Below are positions 26,355-35,126 of a DNA stretch of 64,000 bases, piece by piece. The stretch spans positions 124,001-188,000 of the forward strand of contig NZ_KB904351.1 of assembly GCF_000380045.1 (NCBI RefSeq), in the 5' to 3' direction. A program made the position numbers and the translations under genes. Every line of letters begins with the position of its first letter. Position 1 is the first letter of the stretch. The notes under the pieces are model-generated. The model was not told where the DNA came from, ran no database searches, and saw only the letters and a list, made by a program, of their open reading frames with translations. Source of the stretch: Streptococcus marimammalium DSM 18627 (GTDB lineage Bacteria; Bacillota; Bacilli; Lactobacillales; Streptococcaceae).

Positions 26355-29300
26355 ATGTTATTTACGAAAATTTTGAAAAATAACTATCAAGATTCCATTA
26401 ACCTAATGTTATTGACAGATAAAATTAATGGGCTTGATGATGTGGTTATGAGTCAAGTAATGATGGGAACAAATGCTAATAAAGACATTCTAGCTAATAC
26501 GGGTTTATTAACAGATGAGGCTAAAGAAGCTTCTGCTAATGACTTGATGATTGTGGTTAATAGTGGGCGTTCAGATATTCTTGAGATTGTACTTGAGGAG
26601 GTAACTACTTTTTTAGATGATTTATCTGTCAAATCAAAAGACAGTAAAACAACAATTTCAACTAGTTGGAATGAAGCAGTAGAACATTTACCTAATGCTA
26701 ACTTGGCTGTTTTTAGTATTCCAGGAGAATACGGTGCACAAGAAATTGAAACAGCCTTACGTCATAATCTTCATGTTTTTTCGTTTACCGATAATATAGC
26801 TATCGAAGATGAAGTGAGATTAAAAAAAATGGCACATGATAAAGGGCTATTGATGATGGGCCCTGATTGTGGAACTGGTATTATTTCAAGTATTCCAATA
26901 GCTTTTACTAACGTTGTTAAACCAGGAAATATTGGCATTGTTGGTGCTTCAGGAACTGGTATTCAAGAAGTAACTACTATAATTGATCGTTTAGGAGGTG
27001 GTGTTGTCCATGCCATAGGAACTGGTGGCAGAGATTTAAGTTCAGAAGTTGGTGCAATCACTGTTAAGGATGCTATTATTGCATTAGAGAATCATAAAGA
27101 AACGGATGTTTTGTGTATTATTTCTAAACCTCCTGCTAAAGAAGTTCGTGATGATGTTGTTAGTTTATTGCAAAGTGTGAAAAAACCAGTCGTTGCAATC
27201 TTCCTAGGTGAAAATCCAAAGAACCATATTGGTAAAGTTTACTTAGCACATACTTTAGAAGAAACAGCAAAAATTGCTGTTGATTTGGCCAAGGGAAAGA
27301 CGATAAAACAAAATTATCTAGAAGATTTAAAACATCATGATTTAGCTAGTTTATCAGAAGACAAAGTGGTTAAAGGATTATATTCAGGTGGAACATTGGC
27401 ATCAGAAGCAGCAATGATGATTAAAGAAACACTTGATTTAACTAGTGCGGCTAAAAGTGAAGGCTATGTTTTAAGAGCTGAAGGCTACGAGATAATTGAC
27501 CTAGGTGATGACGTTTATACCCAAGGTAAACCACACCCAATGATTGACCCAGAAACACGTATTCAAAAAATTCATGAATTTGCTCAAGATAAAAATACTG
27601 GAGTAATTCTTTTAGACTTTGTTTTAGGTTATGGTGCTCATGATGATATGGCTTCAGCCTTATTACCAGCTATTATTGAGGAATTAGAAAAAGCTAAAGC
27701 AGATCATCGTAAACTACATTTTGTTGCAACTGTTGTTGGTACACATCAAGACCCTCAGGGTTATGAGGACACTGTAAAACGCTTGGATGAAGCTGGTGTT
27801 CTAATTGAAGATACTAATGCAAAAGCAGTTCGATTAGCATTACAACTAAAAGGCTATGATTTCAAAGAAGTTGTTAAAGATTCAAAACCTTATACAGGTG
27901 ATTATTTAGAATTACCACAACCTAGTGAAGCTGTAATGGAACTTATTACAACAAAACCACGAGTAATTAATATTGGTCTTCAAAGTTTTAATAAATCAGT
28001 TGAAGATTATGGAGGAATATCAGAACAGTTCAACTGGCGTCCAAGAGCTAGTGGCAATAAAAAAATGATTAAAATTTTATCTGCTCTTGAAGAAATAGCA
28101 GATGAAATTGATGAAGAAAACAACAAAGTGATTACTAAAATGAAGGAAGCACAACCATTCTTGATTGATGTTCAACCAGCAAAGAGTGTTATATCTGAAT
28201 TAAATGATAAAAACCATAAAACACTTTTACATGCTGGACCACCAATTACTTGGGATGTAATGACAGGCCCAATGAAAGGGTCATGTATTGGAGCAGCATT
28301 ATTTGAGAAATGGGCTAGTTCAGAAGAAGAGGCCGTTAAATTGTTGAGTTCAGGAGCTGTTCGCTTTATACCATGTCATCATGTGAAAGCTGTTGGACCA
28401 ATGGGTGGTATTACCTCAGCTAATATGCCTGTTTTGATTGTTGAAAACAAGATTGATGGGGTCCGTGGGTACTGTACTTTAAATGAAGGAATTGGAAAAG
28501 TTCTTAGATTTGGTGCCTATTCACAAGAAGTTATAGATCGTCTTAACTGGATGCGTAATGTACTTGGACCAGTTATCTCTAAAGCTTTAAATGTTTCTAA
28601 AGAAGGCATCAATTTAAATGTTTTGATTGCGCGTGCCATTACAATGGGTGATGAATTCCATCAACGTAATATTGCTGCTTCATTAAACTTTTTAAAAGAA
28701 ATATCACCTTTAATTACGTCATTAAAAGATGTCGATCAAAAAACAAAATATGATGTTATTAAATTTTTATCAGATACAGATCAATTCTTCTTAAATATTA
28801 TGATGGCCATTGGTAAAGTAATCGTTGATAGTGCACGTACTGGTAGCAAGGGGACAATTGTCACCACTATGACTAGAAACGGAGTTGACTTTGGTATTAG
28901 AATTGCTGAAACAGATGATGAATGGTATACAGCACCAGTTAATACCCCAATTGGTTTATATTTTACAGGGTTCAAAGAAGAAGATGGTAATCCAGATATT
29001 GGTGATAGCGCTATTACTGAAACTGTTGGGGTTGGAGCTATGGCTATGATTTCAGCACCAGGTGTTACACGATTTGTTGGTGCTGGTGGCTTTAAAGATG
29101 CACTTAATATTTCTAATGAAATGGAGAAAATAACTCTTACACATAATCCAAATTGGTCAATTCCAACATGGGATTTCCAAGGATCACTTTTAGGCATTGA
29201 CATTCGTAAAGTTGTCGAAACAGGTATTACACCGTTAATCAATACTGGTATTGCCCATAAGAAAGCAGGAGTAGGACAAGTTGGAGCTGGGACCGTTCGT

Positions 29301-29369
29301 GCTCCTCTTGGCTGTTTTGAAAAGGCACTGGAAGCTTATGCTAAATCAAGAGGAATAAAAGTTGATTAA
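26355..29369 (+). CDS. fdrA: Fused FdrA/AllF-YlbE/AllG: oxamate carbamoyltransferase subunits
   Basis: This 1004-residue polypeptide joins two proteins that are separate in E. coli. Residues 1 to about 520 are FdrA (AllF), a succinyl-CoA-synthetase-like protein with the CoA-ligase-type loop GIVGASGTGIQEV (about 196-208) and MGPDCGTGI. Residues about 535-1004 are the YlbE/YahG DUF1116 family (AllG), with NWRPRASG, LLHAGPPITWDVMTGPMKGS and GVGQVGAGTVRAPLGCFE. With AllH, the E. coli proteins form oxamate carbamoyltransferase (oxalurate + Pi to oxamate + carbamoyl phosphate). AAGGAGG precedes the ATG. The frame is uninterrupted with no internal ribosome site apparent at the junction, so the fusion looks real. 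It overlaps allH by 8 bases. Confidence 0.85.
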   Translation: MLFTKILKNNYQDSINLMLLTDKINGLDDVVMSQVMMGTNANKDILANTGLLTDEAKEASANDLMIVVNSGRSDILEIVLEEVTTFLDDLSVKSKDSKTTISTSWNEAVEHLPNANLAVFSIPGEYGAQEIETALRHNLHVFSFTDNIAIEDEVRLKKMAHDKGLLMMGPDCGTGIISSIPIAFTNVVKPGNIGIVGASGTGIQEVTTIIDRLGGGVVHAIGTGGRDLSSEVGAITVKDAIIALENHKETDVLCIISKPPAKEVRDDVVSLLQSVKKPVVAIFLGENPKNHIGKVYLAHTLEETAKIAVDLAKGKTIKQNYLEDLKHHDLASLSEDKVVKGLYSGGTLASEAAMMIKETLDLTSAAKSEGYVLRAEGYEIIDLGDDVYTQGKPHPMIDPETRIQKIHEFAQDKNTGVILLDFVLGYGAHDDMASALLPAIIEELEKAKADHRKLHFVATVVGTHQDPQGYEDTVKRLDEAGVLIEDTNAKAVRLALQLKGYDFKEVVKDSKPYTGDYLELPQPSEAVMELITTKPRVINIGLQSFNKSVEDYGGISEQFNWRPRASGNKKMIKILSALEEIADEIDEENNKVITKMKEAQPFLIDVQPAKSVISELNDKNHKTLLHAGPPITWDVMTGPMKGSCIGAALFEKWASSEEEAVKLLSSGAVRFIPCHHVKAVGPMGGITSANMPVLIVENKIDGVRGYCTLNEGIGKVLRFGAYSQEVIDRLNWMRNVLGPVISKALNVSKEGINLNVLIARAITMGDEFHQRNIAASLNFLKEISPLITSLKDVDQKTKYDVIKFLSDTDQFFLNIMMAIGKVIVDSARTGSKGTIVTTMTRNGVDFGIRIAETDDEWYTAPVNTPIGLYFTGFKEEDGNPDIGDSAITETVGVGAMAMISAPGVTRFVGAGGFKDALNISNEMEKITLTHNPNWSIPTWDFQGSLLGIDIRKVVETGITPLINTGIAHKKAGVGQVGAGTVRAPLGCFEKALEAYAKSRGIKVD

Positions 29370-30210
29370 CATAGAGGTTAGTTGCTATGTCTATCCTTTA
29401 GAAAAATTTGGCCCTATAGGTCATATTCACAGTGTCTTCAACTCATCTTTTAATATTTTAATAAATCATCAGTTGGTTCATGTTAGTAGTAATGAGGATT
29501 TTATGTCAAGTTTTGGTATTCGGATATCAAAACTTGACTACCAACTGCTAGTTCCTTACCTTCAAGTTGAAAACTTAGTTAAGCTAACTGATAAAACATT
29601 GATGATTTATAGTTTTAATGGGATATATCAAACACAATATAAAGAGATTGTTATTGGATTAAGGATAGATAAGATAGACTTTACGAAACAATTTGATAAA
29701 AAATTAAATATTTTAAAAAATTATTTAGAACACAATAGTCATTTATCAGTAAAAAACGGGTTAGGAAATGGTGCACAAAAAGCTCTTTCAACACTAACCA
29801 ATGTTAAAGCAAGTCCTTCAGAACTAGAACAGTCAGTTGAACAATTAATTGGCCGAGGCCAGGGCTTGACTCCTAGTGGTGATGATATTTTAATGACATA
29901 TCTTTTTATGATGATTATTTGTGATGATAATCAAAGAAAACGAGTATCATCTTTTATAGAAAACTTTTTAGATAAAACAACTTTAATTAGTGCTTCTTAC
30001 TTAAAGGCGTGTCTCAATCAATCGGTGAGCACACCACTTTATGAGCTATATCTTTGGTTAAGAAACCATCATTATTGTGAAAAAAATAAATTGGAAAGAT
30101 GCATCTCTAACATACAAAAAATTGGGCATAGTTCTGGAAGTGATATGCTTTTAGGATTATTTCTTGCAATATCATTTGTAATACAGATGCACTCGAGGAA
30201 TATAAAATGA
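29362..30210 (+). CDS. allH: AllH/YlbF-like DUF2877 subunit of oxamate carbamoyltransferase
   Basis: The 282-residue DUF2877 protein carries the family signature GRGQGLTPSGDDILMTYL (about residues 166-183). In E. coli the homologue YlbF was renamed AllH because it is needed with FdrA and YlbE for oxamate carbamoyltransferase activity. The start is TTG 29362, which overlaps the end of the upstream gene by 8 bases and lies 6 bases after AGAGGAA; no ATG is suitably placed. Its stop overlaps the MFS start (ATGA). The tight coupling with the fused subunit supports a stoichiometric complex. Confidence 0.82.
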   Translation: MINIEVSCYVYPLEKFGPIGHIHSVFNSSFNILINHQLVHVSSNEDFMSSFGIRISKLDYQLLVPYLQVENLVKLTDKTLMIYSFNGIYQTQYKEIVIGLRIDKIDFTKQFDKKLNILKNYLEHNSHLSVKNGLGNGAQKALSTLTNVKASPSELEQSVEQLIGRGQGLTPSGDDILMTYLFMMIICDDNQRKRVSSFIENFLDKTTLISASYLKACLNQSVSTPLYELYLWLRNHHYCEKNKLERCISNIQKIGHSSGSDMLLGLFLAISFVIQMHSRNIK

Positions 30211-31445
30211 ACAATCATAAAATAGAGAGAGTTAATAATACCTACTGGATAAGGGTAGTTGGATTATTCTTTGTTGGTTGGATATTGATGTATGCTACTC
30301 GTACCATTTTTAATCCAATTATGGGAGTTGTTGGGGAAGAGTTTAATCTTACAAATACAGAATTAGGATTAGCTAATAGTATATTCTTCCTAACTTATGC
30401 AGTAGCTCAAATTCCATTTGGAGCAATTGGAGATAAATATGGTAGAAAATTAGTTATTACAATTGGTTTCTTAGGGTTAGCCATTTCAACCTTTCTTAGT
30501 GGTTTGGCTAGCACCTTTGCGATGTTCTTACTTATTCGTGCTATTGCAGGGATAGCACAAGGTGCTTACTATGGACCTCAATATGCTTTATCTTCTGAAT
30601 CTATCCCTAAAGATAGAGTGACACTAGGAAATGCTATTATTAATAGTGGTATGGCTTTTGGGACTTCAGGTGGTTATCTACTCTCAAGTGCTCTTGTTTT
30701 AGAAGGAGGACAAGATTGGAGTCAACCTTTCTTTATCATGGCTGTTCCAACAGCTATTGTTGGTATTTTATTTTATACAATGCTAAAAGAAAAAGTTGTT
30801 CAAGAAAATGGAAATATTGAATCAGAAACTGGCGAGCTAGAAATTGCAAATAAAGGAAATTTTTTCAAACAAATTTTTGGTAATAAAAATCTTGTTTTTG
30901 CCTTCATTTTACTATTTGGAAGTATCTATGCTAATTTTGTTATTATCACTTGGTTACCTCAATTCTTGATTAGTGAACGTGGTTTTGAAGGCTCTAGTGT
31001 CGGTTTTATTTCTTCACTTGTTCCTTGGGCTTCTATTCCTGGTGCATTATTTTTTGCAAGAATGAAGGATAAAATTGGTAGTACTAAAAAATTAGCATAT
31101 TTCTTAGTGCCCCTAGCAGCCTTATCAGTATCACTCATTGCTTTTGTTGAAAATCAAGGATTACTTATTGCAGTTTTAATTCTTTATGGATTAACAGGTA
31201 AATTAGCACTCGATCCAATTTTAATCTCTTATGTTAACAGCCATGCACCAAAAGGTAGACTATCAACAACTCTTAGTGCTTATAACTTCATTGGAATGTC
31301 AGGTTCAATCCTTGCTCCTTATGTTACTGGCTTTATTTCAGATAACGCTGGTTCTATGCAAATTGGATTCTACTTAGCATCAGCAATGTTAATGGTTGCT
31401 CTAGTTCTATTTGGAATGATAGCTCAAGATACAAAAAAGATTTAG
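30207..31445 (+). CDS. MFS transporter of the ureide operon
   Basis: The 412-residue major facilitator has about 12 predicted helices and the family loop GAIGDKYGRKLVI between helices 2 and 3. The shape resembles anion:cation symporter-type carriers for organic acids. As the gene is coupled to allH by a 4-base overlap, it probably moves a substrate or product of this pathway, such as ureidoglycolate, oxalurate or oxamate. Which one cannot be told from sequence. It lacks any fused domain. Confidence 0.8.
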   Translation: MNNHKIERVNNTYWIRVVGLFFVGWILMYATRTIFNPIMGVVGEEFNLTNTELGLANSIFFLTYAVAQIPFGAIGDKYGRKLVITIGFLGLAISTFLSGLASTFAMFLLIRAIAGIAQGAYYGPQYALSSESIPKDRVTLGNAIINSGMAFGTSGGYLLSSALVLEGGQDWSQPFFIMAVPTAIVGILFYTMLKEKVVQENGNIESETGELEIANKGNFFKQIFGNKNLVFAFILLFGSIYANFVIITWLPQFLISERGFEGSSVGFISSLVPWASIPGALFFARMKDKIGSTKKLAYFLVPLAALSVSLIAFVENQGLLIAVLILYGLTGKLALDPILISYVNSHAPKGRLSTTLSAYNFIGMSGSILAPYVTGFISDNAGSMQIGFYLASAMLMVALVLFGMIAQDTKKI

Positions 31446-31500
31446 TTTAATGGTTGATTGATATATTGTTAAAATTTCAAAAAGTGAAAGGATGCTAGCA

Positions 31501-32697
31501 ATGAAAAAAATATCTTTTATTTCCCAAATTGTGCTAGCTGTTATTGTGGGGATTGCATTTGGACTTTTGTTTCCTAATTTGACAGCCTATTTTAGTATTT
31601 TTGGAAAAATATTTTTGAAATTAATGCAAATGTCAATTCCTATTCTAATATTTGGACAAATTGTCTATGCTTTAGGAAGTATTGAAAAAAAGGATATTTC
31701 TAAGATTGGTGGTCTCACCATTACCATATTTGCAGTATCTACTTTAATTGCTGCTTTTTGGGGAATTCTTTTTGGTTCTCTTTTTAAACCTGGTCAAGGT
31801 GTTTCCATATCTTTAGCATCTGAGGAGGCAATAACAGCACAAGAATTAAATTTGTCCGAAACATTTGCTGACTTTTTCCCATCTAATATTTTTGCCTCAC
31901 TATCTAGTGGATCTATTATCCAAATTATTGTCTTTTCTTTGGTTTTTGGAACAGCCATCAATATGTATGTTCAAAATCATACCAATAATATTGTTTTAAG
32001 AATTTTAGAAGAATTGAATGATATTGTAATGGTTGTTATTAGAATTGTTATGGTATTAGCACCAATAGGGATATTTAGTTTGGTAGCGGATACTATTAGT
32101 GAGGCAGGTTTATCTGTAATTTTACCACTTTTAAAATATTTATTGGTTTATGCGTTTGCTACCTTGCTATTTTTATGTATTTGGATTGCTGTTGTTAGTT
32201 TTTATTGTAAGAAGTCTATTTCTTTTCTCGTTAAAGGCATTAAAGAAATGTCTGTTGTTGCCCTTACAACGGGTTCATCTGCAATTACTTTGTCAACTGC
32301 TATTGAAGGTGCAAAAAAATATTTAAAAATAGATGATTATGTCACTAATTTGGTTTTACCGTTGGGAGTTTCATTAAATAGTAATGGAGCGGCTATGCAC
32401 ATGGCAATTACAGTTGTTACTGTTGCCCAAATGTACTCATTTAACCTTGGAATTGATAAATTAATCTATTTGGGTGTCTTAGCTTCTCTAGTTTCTTTGG
32501 CTAATTCTGTTGCCCCAGGTTCTAGTATCGTATCTTTAGCAATTATTTTTCCACAAATGGGAATTCCAATAGAAGCTGTGGCATTGTTTGCAGGTGTTGA
32601 TTACTTTGTTGGAATGATAAGAACGATTTTAAATGTTGATTCTGATGTTTTTACTGCTATGTTAGTAGCAAAAACCGTTGGTGAATTAAAAAAATGA
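31501..32697 (+). CDS. Dicarboxylate/amino acid:cation symporter (DAACS family)
   Basis: The 398-residue protein has the glutamate/dicarboxylate transporter fold: about eight helices with two re-entrant loops. Diagnostic segments are the serine-rich LTTGSSAITLSTAIEGAKK (re-entrant loop 1), LPLGVSLNSNGAAMHMAIT (the equivalent of the NMDG helix, with the usual D replaced by the NSNG pattern) and LANSVAPGSSIVSLAII. ATG 31501 is preferred over 31492 because AAAGGA (31485-31490) is properly spaced only from the former. A second organic-anion carrier in the operon suggests separate uptake and product-export steps (inference). Confidence 0.82.
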   Translation: MKKISFISQIVLAVIVGIAFGLLFPNLTAYFSIFGKIFLKLMQMSIPILIFGQIVYALGSIEKKDISKIGGLTITIFAVSTLIAAFWGILFGSLFKPGQGVSISLASEEAITAQELNLSETFADFFPSNIFASLSSGSIIQIIVFSLVFGTAINMYVQNHTNNIVLRILEELNDIVMVVIRIVMVLAPIGIFSLVADTISEAGLSVILPLLKYLLVYAFATLLFLCIWIAVVSFYCKKSISFLVKGIKEMSVVALTTGSSAITLSTAIEGAKKYLKIDDYVTNLVLPLGVSLNSNGAAMHMAITVVTVAQMYSFNLGIDKLIYLGVLASLVSLANSVAPGSSIVSLAIIFPQMGIPIEAVALFAGVDYFVGMIRTILNVDSDVFTAMLVAKTVGELKK

Positions 32698-32740
32698 GTC
32701 AACTGTCAACAATTCTATTTTCTCATGGGAGGATTCTAAA

Positions 32741-33805
32741 GTGGATGAACAATTAATTAAAATAAAAGATTCTGAATTACATCAATTAATTTTTGATAAG
32801 TTACTAAGAGCTGGTCTTCCAAAAGAACAAGCAATAGAGGTTGCTAATCATCTAGTTTTTGCTGATATGTCAGGGATTCACTCTCACGGTGCTGTTCGTG
32901 TTGATTACTATGCTGAACGAATAGATAAAGGTGGTGTGACGCGTCATCCTAACTTAAAATTTGAAAAAACTGGAGCTAGCACAGCTATTTATCATGGTGA
33001 CAATGCTCAAGGTCATTACGTTGCTAATTTAGCGTTGGGACCTATTATTGAAATGGCAAAAGAAACAGGAGTTGCCATTGTTGGTTTATCTAAAGTAAGT
33101 CATACAGGAACCATGTCTTATTATCTAGAAAAATTAGCAAATGAAGATTTAGTAGCTATTTCTATTTGTCAATCTGACCCAATGGTAGTACCTTATGGAG
33201 GTTCTGAGGTTTACTATGGTACCAATCCTATTGGTTTTGGCGCACCACGAAAAAATGGCCGACCTGTCGTTTTTGATATGGCAACAACTGTTCAAGCTTG
33301 GGGTAAAATTTTAGATGCTAGATCCAAAGGCAAAGCTATTCCTGAAACTTGGGCAGTAGATTGTCATGGTATACCAACTACTGATCCAATGGCTGTTTCT
33401 GGTCTACTTCCTTTATCAGGACCTAAGGGATATGGTTTGATGATGATGGTTGATATGCTTAGTGGTGTTATGCTTGGCTTACCTTTTGGGAAACATGTCT
33501 CATCCATGTATGCAGATATGACAAAAGGAAGAGACTTAGGGCATCTCTTTATTGTTATTGACCCTTCTCGATTTATTAATCTTGAAGTTTTTAAAAATTA
33601 TGTGGAACAAAGTATTAATGAATTGCATGAAGTGAAACCAGCCAAAGGCTTTGAACAAGTTTACTATCCTGGTGAGCCAAATATTCTAACTTATCAAAAG
33701 AATAAAGAAACAGGCATTAATATTCCAAAATGGATTATCGACTACCTTAAATCTGATACACTTCATTTTGATAAATACGGTGACAAAGATCCTTTTGCAA
33801 AATAA
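32741..33805 (+). CDS. allD: Ureidoglycolate dehydrogenase (AllD, Ldh2/malate dehydrogenase family)
   Basis: The 354-residue NAD-dependent enzyme belongs to the sulfolactate/malate/ureidoglycolate dehydrogenase family. It opens with the family motif SGIHSHGAVRVDYYAERI and has the catalytic/NAD region CQSDPMVVPYGGSEVYYGTN. The segment PETWAVDCHGIPTTDP and GPKGYGLMMMVDMLSG closely resembles E. coli AllD as I remember it, which is stronger than general family resemblance. AllD oxidises (S)-ureidoglycolate to oxalurate, the substrate of AllFGH. The start is GTG 32741, 7 bases after GGGAGG. It is last in the operon. Confidence 0.87.
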   Translation: MDEQLIKIKDSELHQLIFDKLLRAGLPKEQAIEVANHLVFADMSGIHSHGAVRVDYYAERIDKGGVTRHPNLKFEKTGASTAIYHGDNAQGHYVANLALGPIIEMAKETGVAIVGLSKVSHTGTMSYYLEKLANEDLVAISICQSDPMVVPYGGSEVYYGTNPIGFGAPRKNGRPVVFDMATTVQAWGKILDARSKGKAIPETWAVDCHGIPTTDPMAVSGLLPLSGPKGYGLMMMVDMLSGVMLGLPFGKHVSSMYADMTKGRDLGHLFIVIDPSRFINLEVFKNYVEQSINELHEVKPAKGFEQVYYPGEPNILTYQKNKETGINIPKWIIDYLKSDTLHFDKYGDKDPFAK

Positions 33806-33869
33806 CATTTAGGCATGGAATTTTCATTTTCATTTCAATTAAGCTGGAAAGATCTTAACTCTTTTAACC

Positions 33870-33898
33870 TTGGGAAATAGTAAACAGATTTTTATAAT
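33870..33898 (+). promoter_or_regulatory. Candidate promoter just ahead of a terminator
   Basis: TTGGGA (33870-33875), a 17-bp spacer and TATAAT (33893-33898). Initiation near 33905 would be followed after about 20 bases by the terminator at 33925, giving a very short RNA or an attenuated DUF3272 transcript. Confidence 0.45.
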
Positions 33899-33924
33899 AT
33901 TGGAGTAAATTATAATTTCATCAT

Positions 33925-33952
33925 AAAAAAACTGCTTTTCAGCAGTTTTTTT
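33925..33952. terminator. Bidirectional terminator at the right edge of the island
   Basis: The perfect 12-bp stem AAAAAAACTGCT has a TTTC loop and T7. It differs from the dnaX terminator only in one stem pair and the loop. Confidence 0.94.
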
Positions 33953-33966
33953 GATAGAATATTTTT

Positions 33967-34161
33967 ATGACACTAAAACAATTTTTTATTCTGGCTGCCA
34001 TGTGTAGTTTAGAAACGTATTTTTTAACGGATGCCTTTTTTAATCAGTCTTATTGGTTAGTTGGGTTTTGGGCAATTTTTCTGTTTCAAAATCTTCGAAA
34101 AGCCTATATTATTAGTAAGTGGACGGTTTTTTTTAATTCATCTTCCAAGAAGAAAGACTAA
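33967..34161 (+). CDS. DUF3272 family small membrane protein
   Basis: The 64-residue protein has two predicted membrane helices (about residues 4-23 and 29-52) and a lysine-rich C-terminus. It matches the streptococcal DUF3272 type, of unknown function. The last 29 bases overlap, antisense, the end of birA. No clear ribosome site precedes the ATG, which lies only 15 bases after the terminator stem. In other streptococci I believe this gene lies close to dnaX, which would mean the island separates them here. Confidence 0.6.
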   Translation: MTLKQFFILAAMCSLETYFLTDAFFNQSYWLVGFWAIFLFQNLRKAYIISKWTVFFNSSSKKKD

Positions 34162-35074
34162 TGTCACCTCCTAAAAGGATTTTTGTTTTTCCATTATCTA
34201 GTTGGACGACTAAAGCACCATTATCTGTAATATCTTCAGCAACCCCTTGATAAGTTTTCCCATCTTCTAAAAAGCTAATTTCTTTGTCTAAAATGAAAGA
34301 TTTATCTTTATAGACTTTAACGAGATCTGCTTCAGGAATTGTAAAAAATAATTTTAAAATTTCTACGATGAGCTGATTTCTTGTAATACTAGGTTCTTTT
34401 GAAAAAAGCGATGCTGCTTTATTTTCAAGTTCTTTAGGTATTTCTTTAATATTAAAATTGATACCAACACCTATAATCACATCAGTTATCATTCCTGTTT
34501 CAACTGAACTAATAGCCTCGGTTATAATACCAGCTATTTTTTTGTGTCCCAAATAGATATCATTAACCCATTTTATTTGTGTTTCAATACCGGTTAATCG
34601 AGAGATAGCTTTAACAATAGCACTTGCAATCATCATTGTATAAGCAGGTTGTTTATCTGTAGCAACATGAGGTTGAATATGTAAAGACATATAAATACCA
34701 CCAGAAGACGCATAAAAAGATCTTCCAAATCTGCCTTTAGCTTCTTTTTGATTACTAGCAAGATACAGTCTTGGTGCTTTTTGACCTTCTTGAATGCCAA
34801 TTTTGGCATCTAATTGCGTTGATTGACTGTTATGGTTAAGTGTAACAGCAATACCAGTTTGTTTTTCAATTATTTCTGGAATTAATAAATCACCGGATAG
34901 TAATCGATAACCTCGATTTTTTTGAGATTGAATCTTAATGTCATGATAATCTAATTTTTGAATAGCTTTCCAAATAGCAGTTCTAGAGAGTTTACAAAGA
35001 AAACCCAACTCTTCTCCAGTGATAAAGTCTTTTGATTTATAGAGATGGCAAAAAATTTTTTCATGTGTTTTCAT
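34133..35074 (-). CDS. birA: Bifunctional biotin-protein ligase / biotin operon repressor
   Basis: The protein of about 313 residues has an N-terminal helix-turn-helix (GEELGFLCKLSRTAIWKAIQ), then the ligase domain with the biotinyl-AMP loop KGRFGRSFYASSGGIYMSL, the KWVNDIYL motif and GVGINFN, and a C-terminal SH3-like domain. It attaches biotin to carboxylase carrier proteins. The start is put at 35074 (MKTHEK). A longer reading from 35092 would run through the TATACT box and has no ribosome site. With this start the -10 box sits only 7 bases upstream, which implies a nearly leaderless mRNA. Confidence 0.88.
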   Translation of the reverse strand: MKTHEKIFCHLYKSKDFITGEELGFLCKLSRTAIWKAIQKLDYHDIKIQSQKNRGYRLLSGDLLIPEIIEKQTGIAVTLNHNSQSTQLDAKIGIQEGQKAPRLYLASNQKEAKGRFGRSFYASSGGIYMSLHIQPHVATDKQPAYTMMIASAIVKAISRLTGIETQIKWVNDIYLGHKKIAGIITEAISSVETGMITDVIIGVGINFNIKEIPKELENKAASLFSKEPSITRNQLIVEILKLFFTIPEADLVKVYKDKSFILDKEISFLEDGKTYQGVAEDITDNGALVVQLDNGKTKILLGGDISLSSWKMN

Positions 35075-35126
35075 GCTTCTAGTATAATACAAATAATTTG
35101 AAAAATCATTCTAATGATGTTATAAC

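Noticed and set aside
28781-29242. A 153-codon open frame on the minus strand inside the AllFG gene.
   Set aside because: It is a shadow of the well-conserved DUF1116 coding region, with no ribosome site or recognisable domain.
35105-35118. Small palindrome ATCATT-CT-AATGAT between birA and the lipoprotein gene as a Fur/PerR box.
   Set aside because: The arms are only 6 bp and the sequence does not fit the PerR/Fur consensus; in such AT-rich DNA it can arise by chance.
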